From an uncultured Oscillospiraceae bacterium (GTDB taxonomy: Bacteria > Bacillota > Clostridia > Oscillospirales > Oscillospiraceae), in NCBI GenBank assembly GCA_944385765.1, contig CALWYL010000016.1, positions 1-38,332 on the forward strand: 38,332 nucleotides of DNA. Reading direction: 5' to 3'. Below, one piece after another: positions 24,006-31,507 of this stretch. The position numbers and the translations under genes were made by a program. The notes under the pieces were generated by a model, which was not told the origin of the DNA, made no database searches, and saw only the letters and a program-made list of their open reading frames with translations. Numbering within the stretch: position 1 is the stretch's first letter; each line of letters begins with the position of its first letter.

Positions 24006-24034
24006 ATAATATACTACCCCACAGGCCATGTCAA
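24006..24034 (-). promoter_or_regulatory. Promoter of the GH20/phosphohexomutase operon
   Basis: On the minus strand TTGACA (24034-24029), a 17-base spacer and TATTAT (24011-24006) form a near-consensus promoter 55 bases before the GH20 start codon. Confidence 0.85.
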
Positions 24035-24037
24035 CAC

Positions 24038-24072
24038 AAAATAATGCCCCGCGCCTCCCGGCGCGGGGCATT
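24038..24072 (-). terminator. Terminator of the CNNM-like operon
   Basis: A 13-bp perfect stem (24043-24055 with 24060-24072) with a 4-base loop is followed on the minus strand by ATTTTG. It lies just past the stop codon at 24080 and directly upstream of the GH20 promoter. Confidence 0.85.
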
Positions 24073-24079
24073 GGGGTCT

Positions 24080-25351
24080 CTATTCTTCCTCCCCGGACCG
24101 GGGGCTTATCCTCACGTTCACGCGGTCCACGCGCAGGCCGTCCATCTTGAGCACGGTCACCGTCAGGTTCTCGTAGTCGAAGCTGTCCCCCGCCTTGGGG
24201 TAACGGCCGAACATCTCCATCGTCCAGCCGCCCACGGTGTCGGACTCGAAGTCGAAATTCTCCTCCGGTATGCCCGCCAGCTCCAGGAAGTCCCAGATGG
24301 ACATGTCGCCGTCCAGCTCGTACTCCCCGGCGGAGCGCTCCACCACCTCGTGCTCCACCTCGTCCGTCTCGTCCCAGATGTCGCCGACTATCTGCTCGAG
24401 GACGTCCTCCATGGATATCACGCCCAGCGTGCCGCCGTACTCGTCCGTGACTATGGCCAGGTGCTTCTTGGCGTGCCTCAGCTCGGTGAGCACCTGGGGC
24501 AGCTTGATTGTCTTGTATATGTAGAGCGGCTCCATCAGCAGCGACCTGATGTCCGGCTTCTCCGACTCCGTCATCGCCTTGAGGAAGTGGTTCAGATAGA
24601 GGAAGCCTATCACATTGTCGATGCTGTCCTCGTACACGGGCAGCCGCGAGTGGGTGGTGTTGGCGATGGTCTCCAGTATGTCCTCCCAGTCGTCGTCTAT
24701 GTCTATGGCCACCACGTCCACGCGGGCGGTCATGGCCTCGCTGGCGCTTATCTCGGAGAAGTCGAGGGCCGAGCGCAGCAGCTCCGATCTCCCCTCGTCC
24801 AGGACGTCCTCGTCCTCCGCGGTCTCGATTATGGACTGCAGCTCCTCCACGGCCGCGTCGTCGTCCTCCGCCGAGCGCTCCCCCCGCAGGGGCAGCGTGA
24901 GCAGCCGGGCCAACCCGCCGAGGACGAACACCACCGGCGAGAGCAGCAGCGACAGGGCCCTCACCGGCAGGGCAAAGCGCAGCGCGAAGCGGTTGGCGTT
25001 CTTCCGCGCCACCATCTCGGGCATGCTCTCGCCCAGCACGAGCACCAGCACGGCGGTGAGCACGCCGGCGAGCCAGGTCCAGCTCCCGCCGCCCGAGAGC
25101 TCATAGGCCAGCGCCACGGCTATGGTGGCGGCCGATATGTTTGCCAGGTTGTTGCAGGCCGTCAGGGCGGCCAGCGAAAAATCCAGATGGTCCAGCACGG
25201 CCAGCGCGCCCTTCACGGCGCCGGCCCTGGCCCCGTTCTCCTGCGCGGACTCAATCCTCAGCCGGTTGGCCGAGGAGAAGGCCACGTTCGCCGAGGAGAA
25301 GAAGGCCGACAGCAGCAGGCAGAGCAGCAGTCCCAGTATGTACTCCGTCAT
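24080..25351 (-). CDS. CNNM/CorC (HlyC-type) membrane protein with CBS domains, second of a tandem pair
   Basis: This 423-residue protein has an N-terminal DUF21 membrane domain (about residues 1-140, four hydrophobic segments, with SAFFSSANVAFSSANRLRIE near the start), then a CBS pair (THSRLPVYEDSIDNVIGFLYL and KHLAIVTDEYGGTLGVISMEDVLEQIVGDI) and a C-terminal CorC_HlyC domain from about residue 335. The family transports or senses Mg2+ and other divalent metals. The hemolysin label is historical. ATG at 25351 overlaps the upstream paralogue stop by 4 bases (ATGA); GAGGAGG is nearby. The pair is probably co-translated and may form a heteromeric complex. Confidence 0.9.
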   Translation of the reverse strand: MTEYILGLLLCLLLSAFFSSANVAFSSANRLRIESAQENGARAGAVKGALAVLDHLDFSLAALTACNNLANISAATIAVALAYELSGGGSWTWLAGVLTAVLVLVLGESMPEMVARKNANRFALRFALPVRALSLLLSPVVFVLGGLARLLTLPLRGERSAEDDDAAVEELQSIIETAEDEDVLDEGRSELLRSALDFSEISASEAMTARVDVVAIDIDDDWEDILETIANTTHSRLPVYEDSIDNVIGFLYLNHFLKAMTESEKPDIRSLLMEPLYIYKTIKLPQVLTELRHAKKHLAIVTDEYGGTLGVISMEDVLEQIVGDIWDETDEVEHEVVERSAGEYELDGDMSIWDFLELAGIPEENFDFESDTVGGWTMEMFGRYPKAGDSFDYENLTVTVLKMDGLRVDRVNVRISPRSGEEE

Positions 25352-26634
25352 CTGTCCCCGCCCTCCTCTCTTTCGGGCGCGGGCAGCAGCCGGCACACGA
25401 GCTTCACAATCCTGTTCTCCCTCATCTCGGACACCGTCACTTCCAGCCTCTCGTATACGAAGCTGTCGCGCACGTCCGGTATGCGGTCGAACTGCTCATA
25501 GGCCCACTCGCCCATGAGCTTGTATTCCAGCCCCTCCTCTTCCTCGGCGGGCTCGAAATCCAGCCGGTCGAACACGTCCCCCACCGTGAGGTCCGCGCTC
25601 ACCTCGACCCTGCCCCCGCCCAGGGGCACGAAGCTCTCCTCAACCACGTCGTCCTCGTCCCAGATTTCGCCCACCAGCTCCTCGAGTATGTCCTCCACCG
25701 TCACCAGGCCCAGGGTGCCCCCGTAGCCGTCGGTGACTATGGCCATGTGCAGCTTCTTCGCGCTCATCAGCGGCAGCAGCTCGTCTATCTTCATGTCGCG
25801 GGGCACGAAATAGGGCTCGTCGAGCAGCTCGCGCAGCTCCACCTTGCCCTTCGTGCGCAGCCAGGCCTTTATGTACCGCCTTATCTGCAGCACGCCCACT
25901 ATGTTGTCCACGCTGTCCTCGTATACGGGCAGGCGGCTGTGGCGCTGCTCGCGCACGAACTCCAGCACGCGCCCGCCGTCCCAGTCCAGGTCTATGGCCG
26001 CTATGTCCACCCTGGCGGTGAGCACCGTCTCCACCGTGAGGTCGGCGAACTGCAGCGCGGAGCTGATGAGCTCCCCGCGCTCCGGCTCCAGCGTCCCCTC
26101 GTCGGTCATGTCCTCGATGATGTCGTAGAGCTCATCCTCCGTCACCGAGACCTCGGGGTCCCCCTTCGTCAGGTGGGAGGCCGCCCGGCCGATGGCTGTC
26201 ACCGCGGCCGTCGCCGGGCGCAGCAGCGCCTGCAGCAGGGCGAACGAGCCCGCCAGGCGCAGCGAGAGGCCCTCGCTGTACTTGCGCCCCAGGCACTTGG
26301 GCAGGGCGCCGGAGAGGAAGAACACGACTCCCGCGCAGGCCAGCGCGCCCCAGGGCAGCGCCCCGGCGCCCCAGAGGTCCAGCGCGAGGGCCGCCGTCAC
26401 GGTGGCCGCGGCGATGTCCAGTATGTCGCCGCCCACCAGCACGGTCATGGACGCGCGCTCCTCGTCCTCGAGCAGGTCCAGGGCCCTGGAGGCCCTCCGG
26501 TCTCCGCGCTCCTGGCGCACCCGCAGGGCGGACTTGGACGCCTCGCTGAGCGCCGTGCCCACCAGGGTGAAATAGGCTGAAAATACGACTAGGATGACAG
26601 CTGCGGCGAGCAGCAATCTACTGCCTGTGTCCAT
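25348..26634 (-). CDS. CNNM/CorC (HlyC-type) membrane protein with CBS domains, first of a tandem pair
   Basis: This 428-residue paralogue of the downstream gene has a DUF21 membrane region (first helix LLLAAAVILVVFSAYFTLVG), the CBS pair RHSRLPVYEDSVDNIVGVLQI and LHMAIVTDGYGGTLGLVTVEDILEELVGEI, and a C-terminal CorC_HlyC domain. The DUF21 part is more diverged than in its partner, including a PKCLGRKYSEGLSLRLA motif where the partner has PEMVARKNANRFALRFA. The ribosome-binding site is weak (GGGAG about 16 bases upstream), so translation may be modest. It is probably involved in divalent-cation export or homeostasis. Confidence 0.88.
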   Translation of the reverse strand: MDTGSRLLLAAAVILVVFSAYFTLVGTALSEASKSALRVRQERGDRRASRALDLLEDEERASMTVLVGGDILDIAAATVTAALALDLWGAGALPWGALACAGVVFFLSGALPKCLGRKYSEGLSLRLAGSFALLQALLRPATAAVTAIGRAASHLTKGDPEVSVTEDELYDIIEDMTDEGTLEPERGELISSALQFADLTVETVLTARVDIAAIDLDWDGGRVLEFVREQRHSRLPVYEDSVDNIVGVLQIRRYIKAWLRTKGKVELRELLDEPYFVPRDMKIDELLPLMSAKKLHMAIVTDGYGGTLGLVTVEDILEELVGEIWDEDDVVEESFVPLGGGRVEVSADLTVGDVFDRLDFEPAEEEEGLEYKLMGEWAYEQFDRIPDVRDSFVYERLEVTVSEMRENRIVKLVCRLLPAPEREEGGDR

Positions 26635-26694
26635 TGCGGACGTTCACACTCCCGTTATGAGATTTCCAGAAAATTCTCAGGTCATATTTATATG

Positions 26695-26723
26695 ATATTA
26701 GCACCCGCGGGCCCCTATGTCAA
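26695..26723 (-). promoter_or_regulatory. Promoter of the CNNM-like gene pair
   Basis: On the minus strand TTGACA (26723-26718), a 17-base spacer and TAATAT (26700-26695), 61 bases before the start codon. Confidence 0.8.
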
Positions 26724-26767
26724 TATCCGCCGCCCGCCGCCCCGCCGCAAAAACGCCCCCGCCGGTG

Positions 26768-26795
26768 TGGACGGCCCGCGAAACCGTGGTATAAT
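26768..26795 (+). promoter_or_regulatory. Candidate promoter of the ECF sigma operon
   Basis: A perfect TATAAT (26790-26795) lies 81 bases before the sigma start. The -35 is weak (TGGACG, 26768-26773, 16-base spacer). Confidence 0.5.
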
Positions 26796-26875
26796 TTTTT
26801 TGCCGGCGCGCAATGTGCGGCGCGGCGCGGTGTGTATATGTACAAAGGGCCCTGCGCCCCGGAGAGGAGGCCGCG

Positions 26876-27436
26876 ATGGACGACAACGAGATAATAGGCC
26901 TGTACTGGCGGCGGGATGAGTCCGCCATCACCGCCAGCGCGGACAAATACGGCGGCTACTGCCGCGCCATCTCCTACAACATCCTGCACGACGCCGGGGA
27001 CGCGGAGGAGTGCGTCAACGACACCTGGCTGGGCGCCTGGCGCTCCATACCTCCCCACCGCCCGCAGCGCCTGGCGGTCTACCTGGGGAAGATAACCCGC
27101 AACCTCTCCCTCAACCGCCTCCGGGGATACTCCGCGGAAAAACGGGGGCAGGGCCAGGCCGCGCTGGCGCTGTGCGAGCTGGAGGAGTGCGTCCCGGACC
27201 GCACGGGCGTGGAGCAGCTCGTGGGCGAGAGGCTTTTGGTGAATGCGCTCAACGCCTTTCTGCGCGCCCAGCCGGAGCAGAAGCGCGCCGTCTTCATCCG
27301 CCGCTACTGGTACCTCTCCCCCATCGGGGAGATAGCCGGGGAATTCGGCATGAGCGAGAGCAAGGTGGCCTCCATGCTGTTCCGCATGCGGAAGGCGCTG
27401 AGGCAGTTCCTGACAAAGGAGGGCATCGAACTGTGA
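26876..27436 (+). CDS. ECF-type RNA polymerase sigma factor
   Basis: This 186-residue sigma-70-family protein has region 2 at about residues 10-80 (NILHDAGDAEECVNDTWLGAWRSIPP contains the conserved DAEDCVNDTWL-like helix; VYLGKITRNLSLNRLR follows) and region 4 at about 125-180 with the recognition helix MSESKVASMLFRMRKALRQFL. GGAGAGGAGG five bases upstream fixes the ATG at 26876. An in-frame upstream ATG starts before the ribosome-binding site. The downstream gene overlaps by 4 bases and looks like its membrane anti-sigma partner. The signal and regulon are unknown. Confidence 0.92.
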   Translation: MDDNEIIGLYWRRDESAITASADKYGGYCRAISYNILHDAGDAEECVNDTWLGAWRSIPPHRPQRLAVYLGKITRNLSLNRLRGYSAEKRGQGQAALALCELEECVPDRTGVEQLVGERLLVNALNAFLRAQPEQKRAVFIRRYWYLSPIGEIAGEFGMSESKVASMLFRMRKALRQFLTKEGIEL

Positions 27437-28167
27437 AAAGCGAAAAACTGCTGGACGCCGTCGGCCGGATAGACGACGAGCTCGTCCAGGGCGCCCTCGG
27501 CGCCGCCCGCCGCCCCCGAAGGCCCGGCTGGGCAAAATGGGCCGCCGCCGCGGCCTGCCTGTGCCTCCTGGCCGCGGCCGCCGCCGCGCCCGCCCTGCTG
27601 AGGTCCCAGCAAGACGGCGGCCGGGTGGTCTCCGCCTCCGGTTTTCTGACCCTCACCGCGCACGCGGCCTCCCCGGAGGACGGCGCGGCGGGAAATCCGG
27701 GCACAGCGGGGGACGTCGTCATGCTGGAGGGCATGGAGATACCCGTGGACAGCTGGAGCCCCGCCATGAGCAGCCGTCCTGGCATCCCCTTCAGCCTGTC
27801 CGCCCCGGAGTGCCCGGACGCGGTATTCGAGGTGTCGGCGGACGGCGGCGAGCTGATACTCTGGGAGGGCGGCCATGTGACGCCCCTGGAGACGCCCTTC
27901 ACCGCCGGGAACGGCGGCACCATATACTGGAGCAACCTCTCCCCGGCCGGGAACGGCGACCGGGCGTATATCGACATAGTCACCCTGGTGGGGGAGAACA
28001 TCGTGGGTTACGCCGTCGTCGAGATATACGTCAGCGACTACGTGTATTACGCGAAGCTGCTCAAATCCGTGTCCTTCCCCCAGGTGGACGGCAGCTACCA
28101 GGCCATAAGCGGCGAATACGTGAGGGCGGAAATGGAGCGCGCCAGAGGCGAAGGCTCCGGCGGATAA
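27433..28167 (+). CDS. Putative membrane anti-sigma factor / hypothetical single-pass protein
   Basis: This 244-residue protein has a short charged cytoplasmic N-terminus (residues 1-32), one Ala/Leu-rich membrane helix at about 34-56, and an extracellular domain of roughly 185 residues without a family I recognise. The start is a GTG overlapping the sigma stop codon (GTGA). Genes in this arrangement after ECF sigma factors usually encode anti-sigma proteins that release the sigma factor on an external signal; the N-terminal segment is short for a classical zinc anti-sigma domain and has no HxxxCxxC motif. The role rests on context. Confidence 0.7.
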   Translation: MKSEKLLDAVGRIDDELVQGALGAARRPRRPGWAKWAAAAACLCLLAAAAAAPALLRSQQDGGRVVSASGFLTLTAHAASPEDGAAGNPGTAGDVVMLEGMEIPVDSWSPAMSSRPGIPFSLSAPECPDAVFEVSADGGELILWEGGHVTPLETPFTAGNGGTIYWSNLSPAGNGDRAYIDIVTLVGENIVGYAVVEIYVSDYVYYAKLLKSVSFPQVDGSYQAISGEYVRAEMERARGEGSGG

Positions 28168-28194
28168 CCGCCCCTCCGCGGCCCCGCCCCCAAG

Positions 28195-28231
28195 CGCGCC
28201 GCGCGGGCCATATTGGCCCGCGCGGCGCGTT
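28195..28231. terminator. Strong hairpin between convergent sigma and copper operons
   Basis: A 16-bp perfect stem (28195-28210 with 28214-28229) with a TAT/ATA loop is flanked by AAG and TTT. It lies between the convergent stops at 28167 and 28249 and probably acts on both strands. The T-tract is short. Confidence 0.75.
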
Positions 28232-28248
28232 TCGCTCCCTGTGCTGTG

Positions 28249-28437
28249 TCACTCGGCCGTGAAGCCGATGTCGTCCAGCTCGGCCCTGGCCCGCTCCACG
28301 TCGGCGGCGGAGCCGTCCACGGTGACGGTCTTGTCCTCCAGGGAGACGCTGAACTTCAGCCCCGCCCCATTGAGGGCGTTGGTGATGCGCGCGACGCACT
28401 TCTCGCAGTGCATGTCGGGAACTCTCAGAGTGGTCAT
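28249..28437 (-). CDS. copZ: CopZ-like copper chaperone (HMA domain)
   Basis: This 62-residue single heavy-metal-associated domain carries the Cu(I)-binding motif MHCEKC (Cys11, Cys14) in the first loop. CopZ-type proteins deliver Cu(I) to the CopA ATPase and to the CsoR repressor. AGGAGG eight bases before the ATG is strong, which suits an abundant chaperone. It is third in the copA-csoR-copZ operon, 22 bases after csoR. The usual MxCxxC form is MHCEKC here, fully conserved for binding. Confidence 0.9.
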   Translation of the reverse strand: MTTLRVPDMHCEKCVARITNALNGAGLKFSVSLEDKTVTVDGSAADVERARAELDDIGFTAE

Positions 28438-28459
28438 GGTCTTTTCCTCCTGTTTTGGT

Positions 28460-28768
28460 CTATTTGAGCAGTTTTTGCAGCATGTTGCAGAGCTCGTCCA
28501 CCACTTCCCCGTCGCCGGCGCGTATGCCGTCGGCCACGCAGGTCTTGATGTGGCTGGAGAGCAGCTCGCGCGAGAAGGCGTTCAGCGCGGCCTGTATGGC
28601 GGAGACCTGCATCAGCATGTCCACGCAGTAGGCCTCGCCCTCCACCTGGCGCTTGACCCCGCGCACCTGGCCCTCTATGCGCGAGAGCCTGTTTATGAGC
28701 GCGCGGCGCTCCTCCTCGGAGCGGTGCTTCATCTTTCCGGTGTTTTCCAGGGCGCAGCAGTCGCTCAC
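28460..28768 (-). CDS. csoR: CsoR-family copper-sensing transcriptional repressor
   Basis: This 102-residue all-helical regulator carries the Cu(I) triad Cys48, His73 and Cys77, with spacings of 25 and 4 residues identical to those in Mycobacterium tuberculosis CsoR. The conserved RLSRIEGQVRGVKRQ opening of the family is present at 27-41. Start is a GTG overlapping the copA stop codon (28765-28768), preferred over an upstream in-frame codon inside copA. Cu(I) binding should release it from the two CsoR-type operators in front of copA, so the operon is autoregulated. Confidence 0.94.
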   Translation of the reverse strand: MSDCCALENTGKMKHRSEEERRALINRLSRIEGQVRGVKRQVEGEAYCVDMLMQVSAIQAALNAFSRELLSSHIKTCVADGIRAGDGEVVDELCNMLQKLLK

Positions 28769-31014
28769 AGCTTCTTCCCCCTCAGTCTCAGGGCGTTGCC
28801 CACCACGCACACGCTCGAGAGGCTCATGGCCAGCGCGCCCAGCATGGGGCTGAGCAGTATCTCAAAGAACGGCCAGAGCACGCCCGCGGCTATCGGTATG
28901 CCTATGGTGTTGTAGCAGAAGGCCCAGAAGAGATTCTCCTTGATGTTGGTTATGGTCAGCCGGCTGAGCCGCACGGCCCTGGCCACGTCGCCCAGGTCGT
29001 CCTTCATCAGCACCACGTCGGCCGACTCTATCGCGATGTCGCTGCCGCCGCCCACGGCGCAGCCCACATCCGCCTGCGTGAGGGCGGGCGCGTCGTTTAT
29101 GCCGTCCCCCACCATGATTACGCGGCCGCCCCGCTCCTGTATGGAGCGCACCACGTCCGCCTTGTCGCCCGGCAGCACCTCGGCTATCACCTCGTCCGCC
29201 CCCACCCGGGAGCCGATGTAGTCCGCGGCGCGGCGGTTGTCGCCCGTGAGCAGCACCACGCGCAGCCCCAGCTCCTTCAGCCGGGCTATGGCCGCGGCGC
29301 TGCCGCCCCTCACGGGGTCGGACACCGCCAGAGCGCCCAGCAGAGCGCCCTCGCGGGCGACGAACATCACCGTCTTGCCCTCTCCGGAGAGCCGCTCGGC
29401 CTCCGGCGCGAGCGGGGAGACGTCCACGCCGCTCTCTTCCATCAGCCTGCGGCTGCCCACGAGCACGCGCAATCCGCCCAGCCTGGCCGAGAGCCCCCGC
29501 CCGGAGAGGTTCTCAAATTCGGTCACGGGCGCGCTGTTGCAGACACCCTCCTCCCCGGCGGCGCGCATAACGGCCTCCGCCAGCGGATGGGCGGAGACGG
29601 CCTCCACCGCCGAGGCCACGGAGAGCAGCTCCGCCCTCTCCGCTCCGGCGCAGAGCACGTCCGTCACGGCTGGCTTGCCCTCCGTCACCGTGCCGGTCTT
29701 GTCCAGCACTGCCGTGTCCACGCTGTGCAGCGTCTCCAGGGCCTCGCCGCTCTTTATCAGTATGCCGTTTTGCGCCCCCAGGCCGGTGCCCACCACTATG
29801 GCCGTGGGCGTGGCCAGCCCCATGGCGCAGGGGCAGGCTATCACCAGCACGCTGGTGAACACCTTGAGCACAAAGGACAGCGGCTCGCCCGCCAGCAGCC
29901 ATATCGCCGCCGCGAGCAGGGCTATGGCCATCACCACGGGCACAAACACCCCGGCCACCTTGTCCGCTATCTTGGAGATGGGCGCCTTCTTGCCCTGGGC
30001 GTCCTCCACTATCTTTATTATCTTGCTCAGCGTGGTGTCCGCGCCCACGCGCGTGACGCGCACGTACAGCGAGCCGTTGACGCCTATGCTGCCGCCTATC
30101 ACCTCGCTGCCCGGCGCCTTGTCCACCGGCAGGCTCTCTCCGGTGAGCATGCTCTCGTCCACGCCGCCCTCGCCCTCGACCACCTCGCCGTCGAGCGGCA
30201 CCCGCTCGCCGGGCCTCACCAGCACCACGTCGCCCACGCGCAGGATATCGGTGGGCACCTCGGTCAGGCTGCCGCCCTCGCCGCGCAATATGGCCGTGTC
30301 CGGCGTCAGGGCCATCAGTTTGCGTATGGCGCCGGTGGTCTTGTGCTTGCTGCTGGACTCCATGTGCTTGCCCAGCGACACCAGCGTCACCACCACGGCG
30401 GCGGACTCGAAGTACAGCCCGTCATGCACCAGCGAGGGGTCGTCCGTGAGCCTGAAGAGCGTCACCACGCTGTAGATGAACGCCGCCGCGCTGCCGATGG
30501 CCACCAGCGAATCCATGTTGGGGTTCAGGTGCCTCAGCGCCTTGAATCCGCTGACATAGAAGCGCCGCCCGATGTACATGATGACCGTGGAGAGCATGAG
30601 CTGGACCACGGCGAAGTTCACCGCGTGCGTGTGCATGTCTATTATATCCGGCAGCGGGGCGCCGAACATGGAGCCCATGGACACATAGAGCAGCGCCGCC
30701 GCCAGCGCCAGGGCGGCGATTATGCCGTTGCGCTCCCGCCGGAAGGCCGCCTCCTGCTCCTTTTCCCGCTCGTCCAGGTCCCTTCTCTCGTCGCGCCCGG
30801 CGTCCATCTGCCGCGCGCCGAAGCCGGCCTTCTCCACCTTGGCGATTATCTGCTCCGGCGTCACCTTCGCCTCGTCGTACTCGATGGTCATCCGGTTGGT
30901 CGTGAGGTTCACGTCGCTGCGCGAGACGCCCTCCAGCTTGCGCGTCACGCGCTCCACCGCCGCGGAGCAGGCCGCGCAGTGCATCCCCTCTATGAGATAT
31001 ACCTCTGTCTTCAA
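28765..31014 (-). CDS. copA: Copper-exporting P1B-type ATPase
   Basis: This 749-residue membrane pump exports Cu(I). It has one N-terminal metal-binding domain with GMHCAAC (Cys13, Cys16), the intramembrane CPC motif in VIACPCAMGLATPTA near residue 393, the phosphorylated Asp of DKTGTVTEG near 436, and GDGINDAPALTQ near 635. About eight membrane helices are present. The start is read as TTG at 31014, preceded by a GGGGGTGG stretch; no ATG fits before the metal-binding domain. The second CsoR-type operator ends two bases before this codon. First gene of the copA-csoR-copZ operon. Confidence 0.95.
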   Translation of the reverse strand: MKTEVYLIEGMHCAACSAAVERVTRKLEGVSRSDVNLTTNRMTIEYDEAKVTPEQIIAKVEKAGFGARQMDAGRDERRDLDEREKEQEAAFRRERNGIIAALALAAALLYVSMGSMFGAPLPDIIDMHTHAVNFAVVQLMLSTVIMYIGRRFYVSGFKALRHLNPNMDSLVAIGSAAAFIYSVVTLFRLTDDPSLVHDGLYFESAAVVVTLVSLGKHMESSSKHKTTGAIRKLMALTPDTAILRGEGGSLTEVPTDILRVGDVVLVRPGERVPLDGEVVEGEGGVDESMLTGESLPVDKAPGSEVIGGSIGVNGSLYVRVTRVGADTTLSKIIKIVEDAQGKKAPISKIADKVAGVFVPVVMAIALLAAAIWLLAGEPLSFVLKVFTSVLVIACPCAMGLATPTAIVVGTGLGAQNGILIKSGEALETLHSVDTAVLDKTGTVTEGKPAVTDVLCAGAERAELLSVASAVEAVSAHPLAEAVMRAAGEEGVCNSAPVTEFENLSGRGLSARLGGLRVLVGSRRLMEESGVDVSPLAPEAERLSGEGKTVMFVAREGALLGALAVSDPVRGGSAAAIARLKELGLRVVLLTGDNRRAADYIGSRVGADEVIAEVLPGDKADVVRSIQERGGRVIMVGDGINDAPALTQADVGCAVGGGSDIAIESADVVLMKDDLGDVARAVRLSRLTITNIKENLFWAFCYNTIGIPIAAGVLWPFFEILLSPMLGALAMSLSSVCVVGNALRLRGKKL

Positions 31015-31015
31015 T

Positions 31016-31032
31016 ATACCACCCCCGGGTAT
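31016..31032. promoter_or_regulatory. CsoR-type operator, start-proximal site
   Basis: A 17-bp sequence with ATACC and GGGTAT ends and a C/G-rich core matches the known CsoR operator pattern (ATAcccc...ggggTAT). It lies directly upstream of the copA start codon and includes the ribosome-binding G-run, so bound repressor could block elongation. Confidence 0.7.
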
Positions 31033-31049
31033 TTTTATCCTATGGCCAG

Positions 31050-31078
31050 AGAATATACCCCCAGAGGGTATTTGTCAA
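31050..31078 (-). promoter_or_regulatory. copA-csoR-copZ promoter
   Basis: On the minus strand TTGACA (31078-31073), a 17-base spacer and TATTCT (31055-31050). The spacer is almost entirely occupied by the promoter-proximal CsoR-type operator, which explains repression. Confidence 0.88.
31055..31071. promoter_or_regulatory. CsoR-type operator in the promoter spacer
   Basis: ATACCCCCAGAGGGTAT (plus strand) is a near-palindromic CsoR box between the -35 and -10 elements of the copA promoter. Confidence 0.85.
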
Positions 31079-31089
31079 GCGTTTTTTCC

Positions 31090-31503
31090 TCAGCGCGGCA
31101 GCGAGCCCAGGTAGCCCTCGAGTATCAGGGCGGCGGCCAGGGCGTCCACGCTCTTTTTGTGCTTTTTCTCCCGCTTGCCGTTGGCGTGGAGTATGTTGTG
31201 CGCCTCCACGCTGCTGCGCCGCTCGTCCCAGAGCACAGGCGCGCGGCCGCACATCCGCTCCAGCAGCGCGGCGAATTCGCGGCAGCGCTCCGCTCTCGGC
31301 CCCTCGCTGCCGTCCATGTTCCTGGGCAGGCCCATCACCACCGTGCCCACCTCCCGCGCGGCGCACTCGTCGGCTATGCGCTGCGCCAGGCGCTGGGCGT
31401 CGCGCTCCTCCACGGTGAAGGCGTCCCCCACCAGGGTGTTCGTCAGGTCGGAGAAGGCGAGGCCCGTGCGGCGCTCGCCGTAGTCTATTGCCATAACTCT
31501 CAT
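31090..31503 (-). CDS. ruvX: RuvX/YqgF-family Holliday junction resolvase-like nuclease
   Basis: This 137-residue RNase H-fold protein is implicated in pre-16S rRNA 5' end processing and/or Holliday junction resolution. MRVMAIDYGERRTGLAFSD contains the first catalytic Asp (residue 7), VVMGLPRNMDGSEG follows near 58, LWDERRSSVEA carries the acidic residue near 93, and the tail KKSVDALAAALILEGYL provides the last Asp. Length is normal. It is four bases downstream of folC in the same operon. No terminator separates its stop from the copA promoter 12 bases on, so folC-ruvX transcripts may run into the copper operon. Confidence 0.94.
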   Translation of the reverse strand: MRVMAIDYGERRTGLAFSDLTNTLVGDAFTVEERDAQRLAQRIADECAAREVGTVVMGLPRNMDGSEGPRAERCREFAALLERMCGRAPVLWDERRSSVEAHNILHANGKREKKHKKSVDALAAALILEGYLGSLPR

Positions 31504-31507
31504 ATAA

